A stretch of DNA of 64,000 bases, taken from assembly GCA_030683995.1 (NCBI GenBank), contig JAUXPH010000013.1:1-64000 (forward strand). Reading direction: 5' to 3'. This document shows positions 58,355 through 64,000 of the stretch, piece by piece. The stretch comes from Lutibacter sp. Lineage in GTDB: Bacteria > Bacteroidota > Bacteroidia > Flavobacteriales > Flavobacteriaceae. The stretch's first letter is position 1. Each line of letters begins with the position of its first letter. The notes beneath the pieces are model-generated. The model was given only the letters and a program-made list of their open reading frames with translations, was not told where the DNA came from and did not search any database. Both the position numbers and the translations under genes were made by a program.

Positions 58355-59850
58355 TTTTCTTCAAATTTTATAAGTTCGTCCGCAATTTTTCGATCATTTG
58401 ACAAACGCGGTACTTTATTTTGTCCGCCCAATTTACCAATTGATTTCATATATTTATTAAACCCGCCTTTTTCAATCAAAGTAATTTTTAAAGGCCTCAA
58501 TATTTTTCCGTTGATTAAATCGAAATAATAACTGTTTTGCTGTTGTAAAGCTGCATCCACTTTCCCTGCAAAATCATCCAAATCTTCAGGCTTATTGTCG
58601 AATTCAATAAACCATTCGTGATAAGGCAATCCGCTTTGCGGCGTAATTTGCGGCGCCACCGTAAACTCATTAATGGCAATTGCTGTTCCCGTAGTTTGGC
58701 TATTGATGGCGTTTTCCACTTCGCTGCCAATCACGTGTTCCCCAAATGCGGATATAAAATGTTTGATGCGGCCGGTAACTTTAATCCGTGGCGGATTTAT
58801 GGAAACAAATTCAATGGTATCGCCAATATCGTAAGCCCAAAGTCCGGCGTTGGTATTTAAAATAAGCACGTAGTTTACGCCAATTTTAACATCAGCCAAA
58901 GAAATTCTGGTCGGATTTTCCTCAAAAAATTCTTCGGAAGGAATAAATTCATAAAACATCCCATTGTCAACCAGCAACAACATTCCTTTTTCATTTTGGG
59001 AATCCTGATAGGCGAAAAAACCTTCAGAAGCGGGAAACAACTCAATGGTATCCACTTTTCTTCCAATTAAATCTTCAAATTTGTTGCGGTAAGGTTCAAA
59101 ATTTACGCCGCCATAAACAAACAGGTTAAAGTTTGGGAAAATATCGCCCACTTTTTTTCCGCTGCGTTCCACCAATTTTTCAAAATACATTTGTACCCAG
59201 GAAGGAATTCCGCTAATTACAGTCATATTTTCATGGATGGTTTCATCAACAATGGCTTCAATTTTGGTTTCCCAATCTTCAATGCAATTGGTTTCCCAGC
59301 TTGGCAATCGGTTTTTTAATAAATATTTAGGAATATAATGGGCCGCAATTCCCGAAAGCCGTCCGGTTTTGATGCCGTTTTTCTCTTTCAATTCCGGACT
59401 TCCCTGCAAAAAAATCATTTTTCCATTGACAAAATCGGCTTTTTTGGTTTCAGCAATATACATTAACAAAGCATTTCGAGCGGCGCTGATGTGCATGGGC
59501 ATCGATTCTTTGGTTAGCGGAATGTATTTTACGCCCGATGTTGTGCCGGAAGTTTTTGCAAAATACAGCGGTTTTCCTTTCCACAAAACATCCGATTCTC
59601 CTGCAACAACCTTTTCAATATATGGTTTTAACGCTTCGTAATCCCGAACGGGAACCTGCTTTTTAAAATCTTCATACGACTTAATTTTACTGAAATTATG
59701 GTCCTTGCCAAAAGTGGTATTTTGCGCTTGGGCAATCAAATTTTCAAAAACTTTTTGCTGAACTTTTACGGCATTTTTGCTTTGTTTATATATTCTTGCG
59801 GCTATTCGTTTTGCAAATGGTTTTGCTAAAATTGACTTTATGTTCATCAT
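58351..59850 (-). CDS. GH3-family acyl-adenylating (amido synthetase-like) protein
   Basis: The 499-residue protein belongs to the ANL adenylation superfamily. FAKTSGTTSGVKYIPLTKES is the phosphate-binding loop, YGGVNFEPYRNKF and FPASEGFFAYQDSQ the middle motifs, and WAYDIGDTIEFV the nucleotide-binding segment. FISAFGEHVIGSEVENAI lies near the end. Plant GH3 proteins conjugate hormones with amino acids; bacterial substrates are unknown. It overlaps the M23 gene behind it and the MOSC gene in front by 4 bases each, forming a tight unit. Confidence 0.88.
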   Translation of the reverse strand: MMNIKSILAKPFAKRIAARIYKQSKNAVKVQQKVFENLIAQAQNTTFGKDHNFSKIKSYEDFKKQVPVRDYEALKPYIEKVVAGESDVLWKGKPLYFAKTSGTTSGVKYIPLTKESMPMHISAARNALLMYIAETKKADFVNGKMIFLQGSPELKEKNGIKTGRLSGIAAHYIPKYLLKNRLPSWETNCIEDWETKIEAIVDETIHENMTVISGIPSWVQMYFEKLVERSGKKVGDIFPNFNLFVYGGVNFEPYRNKFEDLIGRKVDTIELFPASEGFFAYQDSQNEKGMLLLVDNGMFYEFIPSEEFFEENPTRISLADVKIGVNYVLILNTNAGLWAYDIGDTIEFVSINPPRIKVTGRIKHFISAFGEHVIGSEVENAINSQTTGTAIAINEFTVAPQITPQSGLPYHEWFIEFDNKPEDLDDFAGKVDAALQQQNSYYFDLINGKILRPLKITLIEKGGFNKYMKSIGKLGGQNKVPRLSNDRKIADELIKFEEK

Positions 59851-60719
59851 TGTTCAAAATCTATATAATTAACCGGATTTACCGGATAGCCTTCGTTCCA
59901 CAGCTCAAAATGCAAATGCGGCCCCGTGCTTAACTCGCCCATATCTCCTGCAGAAGCAATCACTTCCCCCGATTTCACCATGTCACCTTGATGCTTATTT
60001 AAGGCAATATTGTGTTTGTAAACAGAAATAAATCCTTTACTGTGTTTAATAATAACTACGTAACCGGTTTCTATGGTCCAATCGGCAAAAATAACGGTTC
60101 CATCGGCAACTGATTTTACGGGCGTTCCTTTTTTAACGGCAATATCAATGGCAAAATGTTTGTTTTTAAGGCTGTAACCGTCGGTCACAATTCCTTTAAC
60201 CGGTGAAAAAAACACAATATCGGCACTTTTAGTTGCTTCGTTAAAAATACTGAATCTGTCGGTGCTTTCAACATCGAGCCTAAATTCCAAATCGGCATCT
60301 GATGGCCCGAAGTTCATGGAATCTTTGTTAAATTTCATGGCACTTAAAACAGAATCTTTGTCGAATAAAACTTCAGAAATTTCACCTGTTAAAAGCTCCC
60401 TCACTTTTTGAATGTATAAATTGTTAACTTCCAATACCTGATTTAAGGAATCAACTTTATACACCAATTGTGTGGCTTCTCTTTTTAATTTTGTGGAAGA
60501 ATATCCCGGAATATATTCCCTTAAAGAGGTAAATGCAATTAAATAAATAGTGCCCACAATTAACATCACAGAAATTAGCGTTCCAAAAACAAATACATTC
60601 AGCCGGGTTAATTTAAATGATAATTTTTCTTCAAAAGTATCTTCATTTAAAACGACCAAACGGTATTTATTGATTAATTTCTGTCTGAATTTGACCCTTT
60701 TTTTAGGATTTTTAGCCAT
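59847..60719 (-). CDS. M23-family metallopeptidase-like, membrane-anchored
   Basis: The 290-residue protein has a basic cytosolic start, one membrane helix (about 37-58, VFGTLISVMLIVGTIYLIAF), a coiled-coil region (about 75-115), and an M23 (LytM) domain. In that domain HFAIDIAVKKGTPVKSVADG and GPHLHFELWNEG are visible with the zinc His-x-His. It may trim peptidoglycan or serve as an envelope regulator. It begins a run MOSC-GH3-M23 on the minus strand, with 4-base overlaps. Confidence 0.9.
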   Translation of the reverse strand: MAKNPKKRVKFRQKLINKYRLVVLNEDTFEEKLSFKLTRLNVFVFGTLISVMLIVGTIYLIAFTSLREYIPGYSSTKLKREATQLVYKVDSLNQVLEVNNLYIQKVRELLTGEISEVLFDKDSVLSAMKFNKDSMNFGPSDADLEFRLDVESTDRFSIFNEATKSADIVFFSPVKGIVTDGYSLKNKHFAIDIAVKKGTPVKSVADGTVIFADWTIETGYVVIIKHSKGFISVYKHNIALNKHQGDMVKSGEVIASAGDMGELSTGPHLHFELWNEGYPVNPVNYIDFEQ

Positions 60720-60803
60720 AATAATGCTTCAAAATAAAATAAAAGCGAATTTTATATAAATAATTTTAAACTCCTTGTTTAGTTGTGTTAAATCTTTTAT
60801 AAT

Positions 60804-61385
60804 TTACTGTTTATAAAAGTTCATTTCATCTATATATTTCCATACAGTGGATGGCAACATCATGCTAATGTCTTTTTTGTCCTTTATTGCTTTCCTTATA
60901 AATGTTGATGAAATTTCAACAATTGGCGCATTAACCCTATGAATTTTAGGGTGGTTTAAAAATTGCGAATCAATATTTTCTTTGGAAATTCTTGGATAAA
61001 CGTACAATTCATAATTTTTTAAAATGGTTTCATAATTTTTCCATTTCTGAAATCCCTTCAAATTATCTTCGCCCAACAACAAACAAAATTGGTGTTTTGG
61101 GAATTTTTCTTCAATATGAATCAACGTATTGATGGTGAAATTTGGCTCGGGAAGGTTGAATTCTATGTCGTATGTTTTTAATTTCGGGTAATTTTCAACG
61201 GCAATAGCTGCCATGGCCAATCTGTGGTGATTGGGTAACAAAGTTTCTTTTAGTTTAAACGGACTTCTTGGCGTGATCACAAACCAAACCTCATCCAAAT
61301 CGGAAAATTCTGTCATATAATTGGCAATGATCATGTGCCCAATGTGAATTGGGTTAAAAGTGCCAAAAAATAATCCGATTTTCAT
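60804..61385 (-). CDS. nadD: Nicotinate-nucleotide adenylyltransferase
   Basis: This enzyme attaches AMP to nicotinate mononucleotide in NAD synthesis. The 193-residue protein opens with GLFFGTFNPIHIGHMIIANY, with the H-x-G-H nucleotidyltransferase motif. It has the SSTFIRKAIK signature near the C-terminus and FCLLLGEDNLKGFQKW in the middle. The length is normal. It precedes gmk on the minus strand with 95 bases between, holding one repeat. Confidence 0.96.
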   Translation of the reverse strand: MKIGLFFGTFNPIHIGHMIIANYMTEFSDLDEVWFVITPRSPFKLKETLLPNHHRLAMAAIAVENYPKLKTYDIEFNLPEPNFTINTLIHIEEKFPKHQFCLLLGEDNLKGFQKWKNYETILKNYELYVYPRISKENIDSQFLNHPKIHRVNAPIVEISSTFIRKAIKDKKDISMMLPSTVWKYIDEMNFYKQ

Positions 61386-61444
61386 TATAGTTAAAAATTT
61401 AATGTAAGTTCAGGTTGCGACCTGTCCTTACTGAAATCTGAAAA

Positions 61445-61469
61445 GTTCACTGAGCGGAGCCGAAGTGAA
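61445..61469. repeat. Short dispersed repeat remnant
   Basis: TTCACTGAGCGGAGCCGAAG followed by TGAA is a GC-rich imperfect palindrome between nadD and gmk, of the same general type as the unit at 53615-53640. Confidence 0.6.
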
Positions 61470-61480
61470 AAATCATAAAT

Positions 61481-62053
61481 CTACCCAACAAACGCTTTTA
61501 CCAAATTATAGGCTTCTTCTTGTGCTTTTCCCAAATCATCATTCACCAAAATAACATCAAAATCTTTGGCAAATTTTAGTTCTTTTCCAGCTTTTTTTAC
61601 ACGTTCTTTTATTTTTTCTTCGCAATCGGTATTCCGATGTCTGAGGCGGCGTTCCATTTCGTCAATTGACGGACTTTTAACAAAAATAGCCAGCGTTTGC
61701 TCAGGAAATATGTTTTTTATGCTCAAGCCACCAACCACATCAATATCAAAAATGACATTTTTTCCCGATGCCCAAATTCGTTCAACTTCCTTTTTTAAGG
61801 TACCGTAATAATTGTTTTCATAAACTTCTTCCCATTCAATAAAATCACTTTTTTTAACGTGTTTTTGAAATTCTTCCAGAGAAATAAAATAATAATCTTT
61901 TTCGTCAATTTCCTTTCCTCTTTTTGGTCGCGATGTTGCCGAAATAGAAAAATCTAAATTTAATTCGGGTTTTCTTAATAAATGATGTACAATAGTTGTT
62001 TTACCAGAGCCTGAAGGTGCCGAAAAAACAATGAGTTTCCCCTCTTTTTTCAC
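61481..62053 (-). CDS. gmk: Guanylate kinase
   Basis: The kinase makes GDP from GMP and ATP. The 190-residue chain has the P-loop FSAPSGSGKTTIVHHLL, the GMP-binding motif SATSRPKRGKEIDEKDYYF and the lid region RRLRHRNTDCEEKIKER. Length and domain order are typical. It lies directly behind the YicC gene, as in many bacteria where the two genes are neighbours. Confidence 0.97.
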   Translation of the reverse strand: MKKEGKLIVFSAPSGSGKTTIVHHLLRKPELNLDFSISATSRPKRGKEIDEKDYYFISLEEFQKHVKKSDFIEWEEVYENNYYGTLKKEVERIWASGKNVIFDIDVVGGLSIKNIFPEQTLAIFVKSPSIDEMERRLRHRNTDCEEKIKERVKKAGKELKFAKDFDVILVNDDLGKAQEEAYNLVKAFVG

Positions 62054-62091
62054 TGATTTTAGGTTTTATAAATGGTTGATTTCCTGTTTAT

Positions 62092-62949
62092 TTACAAGAC
62101 GTTTAAGTTTTGTTCCTTAATTTTTTCAAGTTCATCTTTCATTTGCACCACCAATTTTTGCATATTCGCCAAATTGGATTTTGAGCCGATGGTGTTAATT
62201 TCTCTGCCAATTTCCTGGGTGATAAACGCCAATTTTTTGCCGTTGGAAACATCTTCATTCAATTCTTTGATAAAATATTCCAAATGATTTTTTAAACGCA
62301 CTTTTTCCTCGGTAATGTCTAGTTTTTCAATATAATAAATAAGTTCCTGCTCAAATCGGCTTTCGTCAATTTTTGTTTCCAGCTCAGCAATGGACTTTCT
62401 AAGCTTGTCCTTCACCTGCTCAATGCGCAACGGATCCATCTCAACAACTCTTTCTAACAAAATTTCAATAATAGAAATGCGCAACACAAAATCGGCATGC
62501 AATACTTTTCCTTCATCAATCCGGTATTCATTAATTTTTTCTATGGTTTCTAAAATGCCATTCTCAATCTGTTTCCATTCCTGCTCGTCGAGTTCCTCTC
62601 TTTGCGATTTAAAAGCATCTGGCAATCGTATGGCCATTTTTAGCAATTCAACTTCATCAGAATCCACAATATTCCTCAATTGGTTCATATATTCCTTCAC
62701 CATATTTTCGTTAATTTTAGATGAATATTCCCCGCCATTGTCTTCAATATAAATGGAAAAATCAATTTTTCCCCTAACCAGTTCCGTTGCCAGTTGTTTG
62801 CGAATATCCAGTTCTTTTTCTCTGTAATATCCAGGAACCCGAACGTTTAAATCTAAATTTTTGCTGTTTAACGATTTTATCTCAATCGTGATTTTTTTGG
62901 TTGGAAGCTGTAGTACGGTTTTTCCGTAGCCGGTCATTGAATGTATCAT
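62092..62949 (-). CDS. YicC-family endoribonuclease
   Basis: The 285-residue protein starts with the YicC hallmark IHSMTGYGKTVLQL and ends in GREINTIGSKSNLANMQKLV and MKDELEKIKEQNLNVL, with the IEIKSLNSKNLDLNVRVP segment in between. E. coli YicC is a ribonuclease. The length is normal. It is the first gene of a unit with gmk (38-base gap) and probably nadD. Confidence 0.92.
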   Translation of the reverse strand: MIHSMTGYGKTVLQLPTKKITIEIKSLNSKNLDLNVRVPGYYREKELDIRKQLATELVRGKIDFSIYIEDNGGEYSSKINENMVKEYMNQLRNIVDSDEVELLKMAIRLPDAFKSQREELDEQEWKQIENGILETIEKINEYRIDEGKVLHADFVLRISIIEILLERVVEMDPLRIEQVKDKLRKSIAELETKIDESRFEQELIYYIEKLDITEEKVRLKNHLEYFIKELNEDVSNGKKLAFITQEIGREINTIGSKSNLANMQKLVVQMKDELEKIKEQNLNVL

Positions 62950-62967
62950 TTAATCTAAAAATTTAAA

Positions 62968-62994
62968 CAAATTTACGCATTTTATTTTTTGCAA
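62968..62994 (-). promoter_or_regulatory. Promoter of the yicC-gmk unit
   Basis: On the minus strand TTG (62994-62992) is followed after 16 bases by TAAATTTG (62975-62968), an exact -7 box with a slightly short spacer. The ATG at 62949 lies 18 bases further. Confidence 0.55.
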
Positions 62995-63068
62995 TATTTA
63001 TTTTTAAAACTATTGATTCTTTTATTGAAAATATCCCAAAACTTCCCTAATTTATAATTAATAAATCT

Positions 63069-63076
63069 TATTTTTG
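63069..63076 (+). promoter_or_regulatory. -7 box of the upp gene
   Basis: TATTTTTG matches TAnnTTTG and lies 16 bases before the ATG at 63093. Confidence 0.45.
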
Positions 63077-63092
63077 TAGCAAATATCCTCCT

Positions 63093-63743
63093 ATGATTGT
63101 CAACGTTCTAGACCAAAAAAAATCAATATTAAATAAATTTATTTCAGAAATCAGAGATACCGAAATTCAGAAAGACAGCATGCGATTTCGAAGAAATATT
63201 GAACGAATTGGTGAAATTATAGCTTATGAAATAAGCCAAACGTTAGATTTTCAAAACAAAGTAGTTTCTACGCCTTTAGGCACCAAAATAGTTGCCGTTC
63301 CGCAAAAAGATATTGTGGTATGTTCTATTTTAAGAGCTGGTTTGCCTTTACATAGCGGACTTTTAAACTTTTTTGACGATGCGGAAAATGCGTTTATTTC
63401 CGCCTACCGAAAACACATTACAGAAACCGAATTTGAAATTAAAGTGGAATATTTTGCTTCTCCAAATTTAGACGGCAAAACGTTGATTTTAGCCGACCCC
63501 ATGTTGGCAACCGGACAATCTTTGGCAACCGTTTTTGAAGGATTGAAAAAACACGGAACGCCAAAGGAAATTCATTTGGCTTGCGTTGTTGGCGCTAAAC
63601 CAGGAATAGCATACATTAAAAATCATTTTCCTGAAAACACCAAATTGTGGATTGCCACCGTTGATGAACATTTAAACGAAAAAGGGTACATTGTTCCCGG
63701 TTTGGGCGATGCAGGCGATTTATCTTTTGGAATTAAATTATAA
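63093..63743 (+). CDS. upp: Uracil phosphoribosyltransferase
   Basis: This salvage enzyme makes UMP from uracil and PRPP. The 216-residue protein has ILNKFISEIRDTEIQKD at the start, VVCSILRAGLPLHSGLL, the PRPP loop LILADPMLATGQSLATV and the uracil-binding end YIVPGLGDAGDLSFG. Its 3' end overlaps the convergent membrane-protein gene by 6 bases. Confidence 0.95.
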   Translation: MIVNVLDQKKSILNKFISEIRDTEIQKDSMRFRRNIERIGEIIAYEISQTLDFQNKVVSTPLGTKIVAVPQKDIVVCSILRAGLPLHSGLLNFFDDAENAFISAYRKHITETEFEIKVEYFASPNLDGKTLILADPMLATGQSLATVFEGLKKHGTPKEIHLACVVGAKPGIAYIKNHFPENTKLWIATVDEHLNEKGYIVPGLGDAGDLSFGIKL

Positions 63744-64000
63744 AAAATAGACTGAAAACGATACCAGCAAAAAGGCATATAAAATCATATTTCTAATAAT
63801 TTTTGATTTAATATGATGCATTAAATTTGCAACAATCACTGCGGAAGGAAAAATTACAAAAAACAACTCAGAACCATTTTTTGTTGGTGCCAAAACAACA
63901 ATGGTTATCGAAATTAAAAAATGGTTGATCAATACATCCCAAGAAAATTTGAAATTATTTCTTACAGTCAGAACTTTTGGGGTCACTTTTAAAAGGCTCC
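63738..64000 (-). CDS. C-terminal part of a polytopic membrane protein (possibly DUF6427)
   Basis: The frame is open from the right edge of the window to the stop at 63738, giving the last 87 residues of a longer gene. A GTG at 63986 could be mistaken for its start, but the upstream codons continue in frame without a stop. The sequence has two to three hydrophobic segments (LISITIVVLA, FFVIFPSAVIVANLMHHI and LYAFLLVSFSVYFL). It resembles the end of the DUF6427 membrane proteins that lie next to upp in Flavobacteria; this naming is tentative. Confidence 0.6.
   Translation of the reverse strand, partial: SLLKVTPKVLTVRNNFKFSWDVLINHFLISITIVVLAPTKNGSELFFVIFPSAVIVANLMHHIKSKIIRNMILYAFLLVSFSVYFL

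Overview
The window is AT-rich chromosomal DNA of a gliding-type marine-like member of the Bacteroidota, most likely Flavobacteriaceae. The evidence is a type IX secretion plug protein, a RemB-like gliding protein, a complete Na+-translocating NADH:quinone reductase operon with its flavin transferase, several Bacteroidota-only families (DUF3667, DUF5103, THC0290_0291), and the Bacteroidota -7 promoter box TAnnTTTG in front of many genes. No rRNA, tRNA, CRISPR array or insertion sequence was recognised.

Region 1 (1-9984) is an accessory island and the most unusual part. All its genes lie on the minus strand. Reading in that direction, a tyrosine recombinase (9984-8941) is followed by an attI-like site (about 8907-8832), then a promoterless single-gene cassette (secreted transglutaminase-like protein). 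A folded attC-like site (7635-7504) comes next, then a 7.1-kb defence cassette (MmeI-like restriction-modification enzyme, EVE-containing McrB, McrC). A second attC-like site (519-393) is followed by the start of a third cassette with an XRE regulator cut by the window edge. For both complete cassettes, the first 9-14 bases match the outer arm of that cassette's own attC-like site. This is what excision and integration of circular cassettes would leave. The recombinase has XerC/D-like spacing and no integron-specific insertion, so this looks like an integron-like cassette system outside the canonical IntI type. A second hairpin family (three copies, different but self-complementary arms around a fixed TCT/TGT internal mismatch) sits beside the cassette genes.

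Region 2 (10211-20614) holds scattered core and envelope genes: DUF255 thioredoxin-fold protein, DUF1304, glutaminase, P5C dehydrogenase, NRDE, DUF3667, ApaG and the T9SS plug protein. Two small unlisted proteins and a palindromic repeat lie between glutaminase and P5C dehydrogenase.

Region 3 (20758-29378) is an energy block: nqrABCDEF, a small downstream protein, an OmpA lipoprotein and ApbE, which flavinylates NqrB/NqrC.

Region 4 (29612-44969) contains a methyltransferase-cupin-methionine aminopeptidase operon, an acetyl-CoA hydrolase/transferase and RemB with a sugar acetyltransferase. It also has a deoC-aldehyde dehydrogenase-pseudo aldehyde dehydrogenase operon, TonB, TatD-Ogt and glycyl-tRNA synthetase.

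Region 5 (45154-64000) holds ComF, surface proteins, cystathionine gamma-synthase, DinB and an ArsC-like protein. It also has a D12 adenine methyltransferase beside a candidate endonuclease, thymidine kinase-alanine racemase, MscL, and a MOSC-GH3-M23-NadD-Gmk-YicC run. Uracil phosphoribosyltransferase and the end of a membrane protein close the window. Several palindromic intergenic repeats punctuate regions 2 to 5.
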